Of a stretch of 64,000 nt of DNA, positions 27,773 through 38,613 are shown piece after piece (the stretch's first letter is position 1; every line of letters starts with the position of its first letter). Below the pieces are notes generated by a model. That model worked only from the letters and a program-made list of their open reading frames with translations. It was not told where the DNA came from and did not search any database. This DNA comes from VAZQ01 sp963744275 (GTDB lineage: Bacteria > Pseudomonadota > Alphaproteobacteria > Rhizobiales > Xanthobacteraceae), in the NCBI GenBank assembly GCA_963744275.1, contig CAVUSX010000021.1:310001-374000 (forward strand), in the 5' to 3' direction. The position numbers and the translations under genes are program-made.

Positions 27773-29620
27773 ATGTTCGCCCTATTCGAGAGACTGCTGC
27801 GGCCGACCGACACTCCGGAGCACCCGGAGCCGCCGGCCGGGCTCATCGCGTTCTTCTGGCATTTCGCCCGCCAGGCGAGATGGCTGTTCGCCGCCCTGTT
27901 CGTGATCGAGATGCTGCAGGCGCTGACCGACAGCGCGGTGCCCTGGTTCATGGGGCGCATCGTCACCCTGGTGACCACCGTTGCGCCCGATCGCTTCCTT
28001 GGCCTCACCTGGCCGATGCTGACCGGCATGGGGGTGGTGGTGCTGGTGGCGCGGCCGTTGGTGGCGCTGGCGCGCTACCTCATCACCAACCAGGCGATCG
28101 CGGCGCCGTTCACCAGCCTGATCCGCTGGCAGGCGCATTGGCACGTGGTGCGCCAGAGCTGGGCCTTCTTCCAGAACGACTTCGCCGGCCGCATCTCCAA
28201 CCGCGTGATGCAGACCGGGGCCGCGGTGCGCTCGACCCTGACCGCCTCGGTCACCGCGCTCTGGTACATCCTGGTCTACGGCGTGACCGCGATCGGCATG
28301 ATGGCCGCGGCCGACCTCTGGCTGACGGTGCCGATCCTCATGTGGTTCGCCGGCTATGTGGGGCTGCTCGGCTATTTCGTGCCGCGCATGCGGCAGCGCT
28401 CCAAGGTGAACTCGGAGGCGCGCTCCGCCCTCATGGGACGCATCGTCGACAGCTACACCAACATCCTCACCGTCAAGCTGTTCGCGCGCCCGCGCGACGA
28501 GGATCTGTACATCCGCGACGCGATCGAGCGCCACATGCGGCTGTTCATGTCCGCCCAGCGGCTGATGACGGTGTTCGGGACGCTGCTCAATGTCCTGAAC
28601 GCCCTCCTGATCGTGGGCGCCGGCGCGCTTGCGCTGCTGCTGTGGCGGTTCGGCGCCGTCGAGGTCGGCGCCATCGCCATGGTGCTGCCGCTCACGCTCC
28701 AGCTCACCAACATGTCGCGCCAGATCGCCAGCCAGATCACCGACATCTTCGAGGATGTCGGGGTGGTGCAGGAGGGCATGATGACCATCGCCCAGCCGCT
28801 GCGCCTGATCGATGCGGCGGACGCCGTGCCGCTGGTGGTGCGCGAGGGCCGCATCGCGTTCGAGGACGTGCGCTTCGGCTACGGCCGCCAAACCGGCGTA
28901 TTGCAGGACTTCAACCTGCGGATCGCGCCCGGCGAGAAGATCGGCCTGATCGGCCGCTCCGGCGCCGGCAAGTCGACCGTGGTCAATCTGCTGCTGCGCT
29001 TCTTCGATCTCGAGAGCGGCCGCATCCTGATCGACGGGCAGGACATCGCGCAGGCCACGCAGGAGAGCCTGCGCGCCCAGATTTCCGTGGTGACCCAGGA
29101 CACCTCGCTCCTGCACCGCTCGATCCGCGAGAACATCCGCTACGGCCGCCCGGACGCGACCGAGGCCGAGATCGTCGAGGCGGCGCGGCTGGCGCATGCC
29201 GACGAGTTCATTCCGATCCTGGAGGACTGGCGCGGCAATCACGGCTTCGACGCCCATGTGGGCGAGCGCGGCGTCAAGCTGTCGGGCGGCCAGCGCCAGC
29301 GCATCGCCATCGCGCGCGTGATCCTGCGCAACGCCCCCATCCTGGTGCTCGACGAGGCGACCTCCGCGCTCGACAGCGAGATCGAGGCCGCCATCCAATC
29401 GAGCCTCGACACCCTGATGGGCGGCAAGACCGTGATCGCGATCGCGCACCGGCTCTCCACCATCGCCCGCATGGACCGCCTGGTGGTGCTCGATCGCGGC
29501 CGCATCGTCGAGCAGGGCTCCCACGCGGCGCTCTTGCGCCTCGACGGCCATTACGCCGCGCTCTGGCGCCGCCAGTCCGGCGGTTTCCTCGACGCCGCCG
29601 ACATGCAGGCGGCCGAGTAG
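27773..29620 (+). CDS. ABC exporter, fused membrane and ATPase domains (copy 1)
   Basis: 615 residues from ATG 27773; an ATG at 27740 is also in frame. The first ~330 residues form a six-helix transmembrane domain and the rest is the ATPase: Walker A GRSGAGKST, signature VKLSGGQRQRIAIARV, Walker B ILVLDEATSALDSE, switch His IAIAHRLST. It resembles MsbA/ATM-type lipid or drug exporters. A paralogue begins 248 bases downstream on the same strand; the two may form a heterodimer. The final 350 bases are nearly identical in the two genes. Confidence 0.92.
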   Translation: MFALFERLLRPTDTPEHPEPPAGLIAFFWHFARQARWLFAALFVIEMLQALTDSAVPWFMGRIVTLVTTVAPDRFLGLTWPMLTGMGVVVLVARPLVALARYLITNQAIAAPFTSLIRWQAHWHVVRQSWAFFQNDFAGRISNRVMQTGAAVRSTLTASVTALWYILVYGVTAIGMMAAADLWLTVPILMWFAGYVGLLGYFVPRMRQRSKVNSEARSALMGRIVDSYTNILTVKLFARPRDEDLYIRDAIERHMRLFMSAQRLMTVFGTLLNVLNALLIVGAGALALLLWRFGAVEVGAIAMVLPLTLQLTNMSRQIASQITDIFEDVGVVQEGMMTIAQPLRLIDAADAVPLVVREGRIAFEDVRFGYGRQTGVLQDFNLRIAPGEKIGLIGRSGAGKSTVVNLLLRFFDLESGRILIDGQDIAQATQESLRAQISVVTQDTSLLHRSIRENIRYGRPDATEAEIVEAARLAHADEFIPILEDWRGNHGFDAHVGERGVKLSGGQRQRIAIARVILRNAPILVLDEATSALDSEIEAAIQSSLDTLMGGKTVIAIAHRLSTIARMDRLVVLDRGRIVEQGSHAALLRLDGHYAALWRRQSGGFLDAADMQAAE

Positions 29621-29648
29621 GGGCGCCCGCGACCCGCCGCAGAGCCGG

Positions 29649-29730
29649 TAGCCCGGATGGAGCGCAAGCGAAATCCGGGAGCGCCGGTCCCGCATTCCGC
29701 TCCGCTCCATGCGGGCTACAGATGCCGCAA
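29649..29730. repeat. Inverted repeat, family D (GTAGCCCGGATGGAGC)
   Basis: GTAGCCCGGATGGAGCGCAA at the left is matched by an inverted GCTCCATGCGGGCTAC at the right. A related copy is at 42311-42362. It fills the gap between the two exporter genes. Confidence 0.7.
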
Positions 29731-29868
29731 AAGCCTCGCTTTTCCGGGCCAGCCGCCACAGTGCGGTCACGAAGGCCCCTTAGGTACCCGCGTCCCTTTT
29801 ACCCTGATAGTCTTGCCGCGCGGCGCCCGCACGCCGCCTCGCGGCACGATCGCTTTTGTGAGCGCGTC

Positions 29869-31720
29869 ATGTTTGCCTGGTTCGAGCGGCAGCTGCAGCC
29901 GACCACCCCGCCCCGGCATCCCGAGCCGCCGGGCGGGCTGATCGCGTTCTATTGGCATTTTGCCCGCCAGGCCAAAGGCCTGTTCGCGGGGCTGTTCGCG
30001 GCCGGTTTCGCGCTCGCGCTGCTCAATTCGCTGATCCCGGTGTTCATGGGCCGCATCGTCACCTTGATCACGTCGAGCCGCCCCGAAACGCTGTTCGCCA
30101 CGTTCTGGCCGCTGCTCGCCGGCGATGGCCCTGGTGCTGCTGGTGCTGCGGCCGCTGGCGTTGACCATGCAGAACATCATGGCCAACCAGGCGATCGCCG
30201 CCAATGTGACCACGCTCATCCGCTGGCAGAGTCATTGGCACGTGGTGCGCCAGAGCTGGACCTTCTTCCAGAACGATTTCGCCGGCCGCATCGCCAACCG
30301 GGTGATGCAGACCGGGCCGGCGATCCGCGAGAGCCTGGTCGCGCTCCTGACCGCTGTTTGGTACATCCTGGTGTACGGCACCAGCGCGGTATTGCTGCTG
30401 ACCGCCGCCGACCGCTGGCTGGCGCTGCCGATCCTCATCTGGTTCGCCGGCTATCTGGTGATGCTGCGGCTGTTCGTGCCGCGCATGCGCGACCGCTCCA
30501 AGATCATGTCGGAAGTCGCGCTCGCTGGTCACCGGGCGGATCGTCGACAGCTACACCAACATCCTGACCGTGAAGCTGTTCGCGCGCGCCTGGCAGGAGG
30601 ATGCCTATGTGCGCGAGGCGCTCGACCAGCATACCGGCCGGTTCCATTCCTCGCTGCGGCTCAACACCCTGTTCGGCCTCTGTCTGTCGTTGCTGAACGC
30701 CCTCATGGTCACCAGCACCGGCGCGCTCGCCTTGGTGCTGTGGACGCGCGGGCAGGTCACGGTCGGCACCGTCGCGATGGCGCTGCCGCTGGCCTGGCAG
30801 ATCATCAACATCTCGGGCTGGGTGGCCTGGCAGGTGACCGCCATCTTCGAGAATATCGGCGTGGTGCAGGAAGGCATGATGACCATCGCGCAGCCGATCA
30901 CGCTGGTCGATCGGCCGCAGGCGGCCGAGCTTCACGTTTCGCGCGGCGAGATCGCGTTCGAGGACGTGCGCTTCCACTACGGCCGCGCATCCGGCGTGCT
31001 CGAGGATTTCAGCCTCGAAGGTCGCGCCCGGCGAGAAGATCGGGCTGGTCGGCCGCTCCGGCGCCGGCAAGTCGACCGTGGTCAATCTGCTGCTGCGCTT
31101 CTTCGATCTCGAAGGCGGCCGCATCCTGATCGACGGCCAGGACATCGCCGGCGTGACGCAGGAGAGCCTGCGGGCGCAGATCTCGGTGGTCACGCAGGAT
31201 ACCTCGCTGCTGCACCGCTCCATCTGCGACAATATCCGCTATGGCCGCCCGGAGGCGAGCGACGCCGAGGTGATCGCCGCCGCCAAGCTCGCCCATGCGC
31301 ACGAGTTCATTCTCGACCTGGTGGACTGGAAGGAGCGCCGCGGCTACGACGCCCAGGTCGGCGAGCGCGGCGTCAAGCTGTCGGGCGGCCAGCGCCAGCG
31401 CATCGCCATCGCGCGCGTGATCCTGCGCAATGCGCCCGATCCTGGTGCTCGACGAGGCGACCTCCGCGCTCGACAGCGAGATCGAGGCCGCCATCCAATC
31501 GAGCCTCGACACCCTGATGGGCGGCAAGACCGTGATCGCCATCGCGCACCGGCTCTCCACCATCGCCCGCATGGACCGCCTGGTGGTGCTCGACCGCGGC
31601 CGCATCGTCGAGCAGGGTTCCCACGCGGCCCTCTTGCGCCTCGACGGCCATTACGCCGCACTCTGGCGCCGGCAATCCGGCGGTTTCCTCGACGCCGCCG
31701 ACATGCAGGCGGCGGAGTAA
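29869..31720 (+). CDS. ABC exporter, fused membrane and ATPase domains (copy 2, four frameshifts)
   Basis: Paralogue of the preceding gene, starting MFAWFERQLQPTTPPRHPEP, about 616 residues when repaired. The frame breaks at about 30124 (GGCGATGG), 30524 (CTCGCTG), 31017 (CTCGAAG) and 31438 (CCCGATC); in each case copy 1 or codon sense shows one extra base at a third codon position. All ABC motifs are present after repair (GRSGAGKST, LSGGQRQR, ILVLDEATSALD). Four identical-type errors in a gene under obvious coding constraint argue for a consensus artefact rather than gene death. Confidence 0.85.
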
Positions 31721-31864
31721 AACCACTGCGCTCTCTGCCTTACCTCCCCCTGCAAGGGGGAGCACCCGCGAAGCGGGTCGGGCGGGGTCCGACAATCCGA
31801 CCACCAGGGCGGAACCCTCCCGGGCCTTCGGCGCACCACAAGAGGGAGTGCTGCGGCGCGGGCC

Positions 31865-32641
31865 TCAGCTCTGCGGCGTCTCCATCGCGCTCTTGCGGAC
31901 CAGCGCCGCGTTCTCGGGCGCGGTCATGAACTTGATGAAGGCCTTGGCGACCTCGGGCTGCGGGCTGACCGTGAGCAGGCCGACGGAGAAACGGCCGTAT
32001 TCCATCAGCTCTTTCGGCAGCGGCCCCAGATAGATGGTGCCGGGAAACGGCTGGATGACGTTGGTCTGCTGGATGCCGATCTCGACCGTGCCGTCCGCCA
32101 CTGCGGCCGCCACCGGACGGCCCACGATGATCTTCACCTTGCCCTTCACCTGATCGTAGATGCCGAGCTTCTGGAACAGCTTGGTGTTGAACGGCCCGGT
32201 GCCCGCATTGGTGTGCCCGATCGAGGCCGAGTTGAGCATGGCCTGCTTGAAGGCCTCGGGCGTGCTGATGTCGCGCTTGATGGAGCCTGCCTTCACGGCG
32301 ACGCCGTTGCCGGCGCGGGCGAACTCCGCGAAGCTGCCGGGCACGACCTTGCCGCGCATCACCAGATCATCGAACTGATCGGTCGTGTTGGTGACCAGAT
32401 CGGCGGGCGCGTTGGCGTTGATCTTCTCGTTGAGCGCATTGCCGGCCTCGAAGCTGACGATGACCTTGTTGCCGGTCGCCTGCTCGAACCCGGCCGCGAG
32501 ATCCTTCACCGCCGACAGCGCGCCCTGGTTGGCCAGAACCGTGATCTCGGCAGAAAACGCCGGCGCCGCGCAGGCAAGCAAGCTTGCCGTCGCCACAATT
32601 GTGACCTTCGTCCAGATTTCCATCCCCAAACCGAGCCCCAT
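31865..32641 (-). CDS. ModA-like extracellular solute-binding protein
   Basis: 258 residues from ATG 32641, with GGGAGG upstream. Signal peptide (VTIVATASLLACAAPAFSA) then the type II binding fold: EITVLANQGALSAVKDLAAGFEQATG and VGRPVAAAVADGTVEIGIQQ near the end. It resembles molybdate-binding ModA but no modB or modC is adjacent and oxyanion contacts cannot be confirmed, so the ligand is open. Confidence 0.85.
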   Translation of the reverse strand: MGLGLGMEIWTKVTIVATASLLACAAPAFSAEITVLANQGALSAVKDLAAGFEQATGNKVIVSFEAGNALNEKINANAPADLVTNTTDQFDDLVMRGKVVPGSFAEFARAGNGVAVKAGSIKRDISTPEAFKQAMLNSASIGHTNAGTGPFNTKLFQKLGIYDQVKGKVKIIVGRPVAAAVADGTVEIGIQQTNVIQPFPGTIYLGPLPKELMEYGRFSVGLLTVSPQPEVAKAFIKFMTAPENAALVRKSAMETPQS

Positions 32642-32714
32642 GGCAACCTCCCTGTTTTTTCGGCCGTTGCGTACGAGCTTACACGATCCTGCCGCCCATC
32701 GGCCAGCCAGCCGT

Positions 32715-33881
32715 TCAGGCGACCAGCTCCCGCATGATGGCGTAGAGCGCGGATTGCGCCTCGAAGCCGATGCCCGGACGCTGCGGCAGCGCGATGGTGC
32801 CGTCGACCGGTGTGGCATCGTCCGCAAAGCCGCCGAACGCACCAAACACGCCCGGATAGGATTCCGCGCCGCCGAGGCCAAAGCCGCCCGCGATGTGGAG
32901 CGACATCTGGTTGCCGCCATGGGGAAACAGGGACGCACGCTGCCAGCCGCGCGCTTCCAGCATGGCGACCGTACCGGCATAGTGCGCGATGCCGTAGGAC
33001 TGAGGCGGATCGACCTGGATGATGTCGCGATCCGGGCGCAAGCCGCCGAAGCGCGCCAGGTTCTCGACGTCCGGGGTCGAGAACAGATTTTCCCCGCTCG
33101 CCAGCGGCCCGGGATAGCGGCCGGCGATCTCGGCCAAGAGCGCGAAGTCGAGCGGATCGCAGGGTTCCTCGAACCAGCGCAGCCCATAGGGGGCGAGCGC
33201 CTGCGCGTAGGCGAGCGCGTCCGCGCGCGCGAACTTGCAATTGGCGTCGACCGCGAGTGCCCTGCCGGCGCCGACCACGGCGAGCACCGCCTCCAGGCGG
33301 CGCAGATCGTCGGCGAGCGGCAGGCCGCCGATCTTCATCTTCACCAGCGTGTAGCCGGCATCGAGATGGCGGCGCATCTCGTCTTGCAGATCCGCGATGG
33401 TGCGGCCCGGCTGGTACCAGCCGCCGCCCACATAGCAGAACACCGCGCTTGCGCTGCGCCCGCCGTTGTAGCGCTCGGCCAGCACGCGATGGAGCGGCTT
33501 GCCCTCGATCTTGGCGATGGCGTCCCACAGCGCCACCTCGATGGTGCCGATCGCGATCGAGCGCTCGCTGTGGCCGCCGGATTTTTCCCGTTGCAGCATG
33601 CAGGCCAGCACCCGGGCGGGATCGAAATTGTCGCGCGCGCGGTCGATGAGCGTTTCCGGATCGGCGGCTAAAATGCGCGGAATGAAGCGCGCCCGCATCT
33701 GCGCCCCGCAGGCATAGCGGCCGGTGGAGTTGAAGGCGAAGCCCACGACCGGGGCGCCGTCGCGCACCACGTCGGTGATGACGGCGACCACCGAGGTGGT
33801 CATCTCGGAAAAATCAAAGCCCGAATTCGCCAGCGACGAGCGCAGCGGGACGGCCTTCTCCCGGATATCGAGGATGCGCAT
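32715..33881 (-). CDS. Mandelate racemase / muconate lactonising enzyme family protein
   Basis: 388 residues from ATG 33881 (a TTG at 33899, directly after the previous stop, is also possible). Enolase-superfamily residues are visible: KxK-type base region in TLVKMKIGGLPL, metal ligands Asp in AVDANCKF, Glu in RWFEEPCDP and Glu in ASGENLFS, and His in SLFPHGGNQM. The His/Lys pair fits the mandelate-racemase subgroup acting on sugar acids or hydroxy acids. Upstream on the same strand is a Bug-type binding protein, suggesting uptake and breakdown of a carboxylate. Confidence 0.88.
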   Translation of the reverse strand: MRILDIREKAVPLRSSLANSGFDFSEMTTSVVAVITDVVRDGAPVVGFAFNSTGRYACGAQMRARFIPRILAADPETLIDRARDNFDPARVLACMLQREKSGGHSERSIAIGTIEVALWDAIAKIEGKPLHRVLAERYNGGRSASAVFCYVGGGWYQPGRTIADLQDEMRRHLDAGYTLVKMKIGGLPLADDLRRLEAVLAVVGAGRALAVDANCKFARADALAYAQALAPYGLRWFEEPCDPLDFALLAEIAGRYPGPLASGENLFSTPDVENLARFGGLRPDRDIIQVDPPQSYGIAHYAGTVAMLEARGWQRASLFPHGGNQMSLHIAGGFGLGGAESYPGVFGAFGGFADDATPVDGTIALPQRPGIGFEAQSALYAIMRELVA

Positions 33882-33899
33882 CGAGCTGGCCCGAACCAA

Positions 33900-34875
33900 T
33901 CACTCGATCTGCGGAATCTTGGCGTCGCGGATGATCTTGCGCCCAGAGCGCGACCTCGGCCTTGATCCTGACCCCGAACGCCTCCGGGGTATCGGCGACC
34001 GGGGTGAAGCCGATGGCGGCCAGGCGTTCCTTCACGTCCGGCTGCACGATCATGCGGGCGATCTCCCGATAGAGCGTGTCGATGATCGGCTTGGGGGTTC
34101 CGGCCGGCGCCAGGATGCAGGCGATGAACTCGGTCACCTGGTCGGGCACGCCGGCTTCCGCCAAGGTCGGCACGTCGGGGAATTCCGGATAGCGCTGCGC
34201 GCTCGTCACCGCGAGCGCGCGCAGCCTGCCGTCCTTGATATTCGCGGCCGCCGAGGGCAGCGCCGAGAACATGATCGGGGTGTGGCCCCCGATGGTGGAC
34301 AGCACGGCGCCCGCCGCGCCGTTGAACGGCACATGGATGAGATCGAGCCCGAGCGAGAGCTTGAACAATTCGCCGGCGAGCTGTCCGGTGGTGCCGGTGC
34401 CGGGCGAGGCATAGCTGTATTTGCCGGGATTGGCCTTCACCAGCGCGATGAGCTCGGCCACGGTGTGGACCGGCAGCTCGGGATTGACCGTCAGGACATG
34501 GGGTGAGGCCGCCGCCAGCGTGACGGGCGCGAAATCCTTGAGCGTATCGTAAGGCAGGTTGGCGTAGAGGCTCGGATTGACCACCACCGCGCTGGTGGGT
34601 GAGAGCAGCGTGTAGCCGTCCGGCGCCGCCTTCGCCACCATGCCGACCGCCACATTGCCGGCGCCGGCCGGAATGTTCTCGACATAGAACTGCTGCCCCA
34701 GCCGCTCGCTCAGCTTCTGCGCCACGATGCGCCCGATCACGTCGCTCGGGCCGCCGGCCGCCGCCGACACGATGATCCGCACCGGCCGGGTCGGATAGGC
34801 TTGGCCCCAGGCAGTCGATGATGCGGCCATCGCGGCGACGCCGACCAACAACAACAATGAACGGACGTGTCGCAT
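33900..34875 (-). CDS. Tripartite tricarboxylate transporter receptor, Bug family (one frameshift near 3' end)
   Basis: About 324 residues after repair. Signal peptide (LLLLVGVAAMAASSTAWG) followed by YPTRPVRIIVSAAAGGPSDVIGR, the Bug/TctC start, and FNGAAGAVLSTIGG, RYPEFPDVPTLAEAG. The frame breaks at about 33940 (GGGCGCAAG); repair gives the usual family ending WAKIIRDAKIPQIE and a stop at 33900-33902. These receptors bind carboxylates; no TctA/TctB membrane genes are adjacent, as is common for orphan Bug proteins. GGGAGG precedes the ATG. Confidence 0.9.
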
Positions 34876-34899
34876 GCCGCCCTCCCGGAAGGAGGCATT

Positions 34900-35020
34900 G
34901 TAGGATGGGTTGAGCTCTTGCGAAACCCATCGCTGGGCGCGGCATCGGGCAGGCGCCGATGATGGGTTTCGCCAGCGGGCCCGGCCGAAGGCCGGCCCCG
35001 GTGGCTCTACCCATCCTACA
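34900..35020. repeat. Palindromic repeat, family B (GTAGGATGGGTTGAGC)
   Basis: Left end GTAGGATGGGTTGAGCTC, right end ACCCATCCTAC, with GAAACCCATC and GATGGGTTTCG inside. Other copies: 40658-40730, 42683-42787 and a partial at 53981-54012. Confidence 0.8.
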
Positions 35021-35035
35021 AATCTTCGAATCGAC

Positions 35036-36327
35036 CTAAGCCAACAGTCCCATCATCGGCTTCACGGCGGCGCTGTCGGGGAACACCTTGGCGGAGAGCG
35101 CGGCTTCGTCCACCCGCAGGTGCTCGTGCAGCACGCCCTTCACCACGGCGCGCAGGTCGGTGGTGGGCTTGAGGTCGCGGCCGTCCTGCAAGTTGCGCCG
35201 GCTTGAGGCCCGGCCAATCCGCGATGACGCGGCCGCCTTTGAGCGGCGCCGCCCGCCAGGAACGCGACCGTGGCGGTGCCGTGATCGGTGCCCTCGGTGC
35301 CGTTGATGCGGGCGGTGCGGCCGAACTCGGTGACCACCACCACCACGGTGTCGCGCCAGGCCGGACCCATATTGGTCTCGATCGCCGCCAGCGCACCGTC
35401 GAGCGCGCCCAGGAGCGCCGCCAGCCGGCCGTTGATCGCGCCTTCATCCGCATGGGTGTCCCAGCCGTCGAAGGCGAGCGCCCCGATGCGGGGGCCGTCG
35501 GGCTGCGCCAGGAACTTGCCCGCCATGCCGGCCGATTCGGCGAAATAGGCGCGCACCTGCGCGGCCGGACCGGGCGCGGCTGCGCCGCCAGGCTGCGGCT
35601 TCTGGTCGGCCTGGCTGGTCCGCCGGCGCGCGCGATGGCGGCCAGGCCCATGCGCTCCTCCAGGGCGCGCGCCAGCGCCGGATCGGTGTGGCGATAGAGA
35701 TCGAGCAGCCGCATCATGGTGTCGTCGTTGGCGGGCGGCAGCCGCGGCGGCGTCCAGGACAGGACCGGAGCGGGGCCGCGCACCACCAGCGGGGTCATGG
35801 GGCCGACCGCGAAGGCGTCGCGGCTGGCCGTGCCGGCGCGCGCCGTCGGGCGCGAGCGTGCCCAGGGCCCGGTTGAGCCAGCCGGTTTCCGAGGCGCCCG
35901 GCCGCAGCACGCCGCTCTCGAGCACGTCCTGGCCGTCGAAATGGGACCGCTCCCGGTAGGGGGTGGCGGCCGCATGCACGATGGTGGCGGCGCCGGCCTG
36001 GTAGAGGCGGTGCAGATTCGGCATCGCCGGATTGAGCGCGAAGAAGGAATCGAGCGGCAGGCCCGCCGTCGCGCCCGCGAGCGTGAGGGCCTTGTCGCCG
36101 CGCAGCGCGATCCAGTCCGGATCGCCGACCGGCGCCACCGCGGCCAGCCCGTCCAGCGCCCCGCGCAGCACGATGGTCAGGAGCCGCGGATCGCGGCCTT
36201 CGGCGCGCGCGATCTTGGGCGCGAACGCCCAGGCGAACAGGGTGCCGGAGGCGAGCATGCAGTTCGCGCCGGCTCGGGGCATGAAGATTTGAGCATGAAG
36301 ATTGGGGCTGCGAAGATCGAGGGTCAT
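35036..36327 (-). CDS. DUF1501 domain protein (frameshifts)
   Basis: About 428 residues after repair, starting MTLDLRSPNLHAQIF at 36327, 4 bases after the DUF1800 stop. Family stretches: LLTIVLRGALDGLAAVAPVG, GWDTHADEGAINGRLA, VVVVVTEFGRTARINGTEGT, DHGTATVAFLAGG, and after repair GRVIADWPGL and DLKPTTDLRAV. Frame breaks lie at about 35847, 35625, 35244 and 35195. DUF1501 proteins are sulfatase-fold secreted proteins almost always paired with DUF1800; their substrate is unknown. Confidence 0.85.
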
Positions 36328-36331
36328 GGTC

Positions 36332-37819
36332 TCACCTGCGCTGGAATTCGGGCGCCATGAACAGCAGCGCCAATGCCTGCGGCCGGCTTTCGCGCGCGAT
36401 TGACGGTCTGGCGGGTCTCCGCCGAGGCGAGCGGCCCGAGCGCCACGTCGAGCGCCGCCTTCGGATCGATCTGGTTGCCGAGCCGGCGCGCCGCCTGGGT
36501 GGCGATATCGAGCCGTTGCGCCATGCCGTCGATCCAGGCTTCGTCCTTGTCGGCAAAACCATTGGGCGCCGGCGGCCGCCACAGCGGCTCGCCCAGGAGG
36601 TTCTGCGCCTGCAGGATCGGCCGGATGTCGGGCGGCTCGCTGTCGGTCGCGCGCAGCATGCCGACCATCCATTCGCCCGGACGCTTGAGCTTGCGCGGCG
36701 AGGTCCAGCTCTCGGGCGCCGCGACCAGCGCCTTGGCCATCTCCTTGAGATCGCCTTCGGTGTCGAGAAACCGCTTGGTCAGCCTGTCGACCAGAGCGAG
36801 CGGGGGATCGTCGGCCACGAAATGGCGCGCCAGCTTGGTGGCGACATGGCGGGCGGTCGCCGGGTGGCGCGCCAGCATCTGCAGCACCGCGCGGCCCTGC
36901 TCGAAGCCGGCATCCGGATAATCCCGGCCGATCACCTTCTCGGCGGCCGGCTCGTGCATGCGCGGATTGAAGATGAACTCGCCGCGCATGGGGCAATTCG
37001 GGCCGCGGCGGCACGATGCTCCAGCCGGTGATGACATCGGCGAACCGGGTCACGTCGGCCTGGCTGTAGACGGTGCGCACGCCGAGCGTATGCAGCTCGA
37101 GGATCTCGCGCGCGAGGTTCTCGTTGAGACCCTTGCCGCCGGTCGCGGCCGGCCGGCGAATCGGGCCCGATCGAGCGCGCATTGTCGAGATAGAGCAGCA
37201 TCGCCGGATGGGTCTCGACCGCCAGCAGCATCTCGCCGAAATGGCCGAGCACGTGCGGGCGGATCGCCTCCCGCTCATAGGCGCCGGCGAGCGCGGCGAC
37301 GCCGCCGCCCTTGCTGGCCGAGATGCAGAAATGGTTCGACCAGAACCACACCAGCCGCTCCGCGAAGCCGATGTCGGCTGCGGTCGCGGCGTCGAGCCTC
37401 GCCTTGGCCTCCTCCAGCAGGATTTGCTGCGGAATGGCGGGGCCCGGATCGCGCGTCGCCGCCGACGCCATCATCTCGGAGCCTTGTTGCATGTCGCCGG
37501 GCTGCATATCGGCGCCCGCTTTGGCATTGCGCGCCGCCCGCTGGGCGGCCTGCCTGGCGGCCTGCTGACCGGCGTCGCGCTGGATCTGCTGCGCCAGCCG
37601 CGCCGCCTTGCGGACCTGGCGGAAATCGCGCGCCGCCTGGGCTGCTTCCGCGCTGGTCAGCAAATCCGGATCGGCGAGCGCGCCGGCGCCCGCACGGTCG
37701 ATGTCCGCCAGCAAAGCGCCGCGGGGATCGGATGCGATCTTGGCGATCGTCTCGGCGCGCGGGCCGAAGCCGAATCGGTGCAGCGCGAGCGCCGCTTCTG
37801 TTTGGGGATCAAGAGACAT
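36332..37819 (-). CDS. DUF1800 domain protein (three frameshifts)
   Basis: About 494 residues after repair. Begins MSLDPQTEAALALHRFGFGP; family motifs include ERLVWFWSNHFCIS, KGLNENLAREILELHTLGV, ADVTRFADVITGW and LLGEPLWRPPAPNGFADKDE. Breaks are at about 37144 (CGCGACC), 36999 (CCCGAAT) and 36390. The stop at 36332 lies 4 bases before the DUF1501 start, so the two are one operon, as in most bacteria that carry them. A Gln/Ala-rich stretch (residues 70-110) is a local insertion. Function unknown. Confidence 0.85.
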
Positions 37820-38357
37820 GTGGATCAGGCACCATGTTGATCGTGCACTTGGTGGATCGAGCGAATTTGGAACGACAATTCATCACTCACGTCTGGCGAT
37901 CACACTCGAACATCTCACCGGAACATCTCGATACTCAACTCGAACAGCGCCCGTAGCCGACAGCTTTCGCTAAAGTCGTGTCGACAGTGAGGCATCGACA
38001 TTTCATTTTGGTAAGGAACGCGTGAACAAATTGACAGTTCGGCAGCTCTTTTCTTGCACCACCTCGGCAAGCAAGAATCGCCGGACATTTGCAAAAAAGG
38101 CCTGAAACACCAACGTGGTCCGCTGCTTCGTGTTTCGATCCCGGCGCCGCCGGCGTCGCGACGGTTCAAACATCGCTCGGATCGATGCGTTGCATCACGA
38201 CAACGCGTTGTGACGGCCATCACATTTGCTGCGGCGAAACCGTGGCGGCGTCACGGCCGTGTAACACTGAGCGGATACAGGTGGCGTCGCCTGACACGCC
38301 GTACAGCGTACCGTTTGTATCAAGTTGCGTTTGAGCGTTTGAGCGTTCGCGACTTCG

Positions 38358-38400
38358 GCGGTTCCGGCTTTCGGCTTGCCCCGAGCCGGAGCCGCTTTTT
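38358..38400 (+). terminator. Hairpin plus T5, possible sRNA terminator
   Basis: GCGGTTCCGGCT pairs with AGCCGGAGCCGC (one G-T pair) and is followed by TTTTT. There is no upstream coding gene on the + strand within 500 bases. Confidence 0.5.
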
Positions 38401-38569
38401 CGTCTGCGAATCTCATCTAGTGGAAATTCTTATCGTTCCGGGATCGTCGCATCCGCGGGAACGACTTTCCGGCGCGGGCGTTCCAACCGCGTGAAGCGCC
38501 ACCGGCGAATTCCAGCGCGCGACGGCGGCCTTTGCTTCCCGGCCGGCGCAGCCGACCAGCACCGCGACA

Positions 38570-38613
38570 CCTCCGCTCGGAGGCGAACCTCCGTTCGGAG
38601 GCGATCTTTTTTT
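38570..38613 (+). terminator. Tandem CCTCCG/CGGAGG hairpins plus T7
   Basis: Two consecutive hairpins, each CCTCCG with CGGAGG, separated by CGAA; the second is followed by CGATCTTTTTTT. Ending in a T run, it fits a rho-independent terminator. Confidence 0.55.

Noticed and set aside
27880..30567. An 895-codon + strand frame covering two ABC genes
   Set aside because: It is the first exporter read out of frame and joins the second only by chance.
29869..31720. Programmed ribosomal frameshifting in the second ABC exporter
   Set aside because: Four breaks in one gene and the same kind in many unrelated genes do not fit programmed slippage sites.
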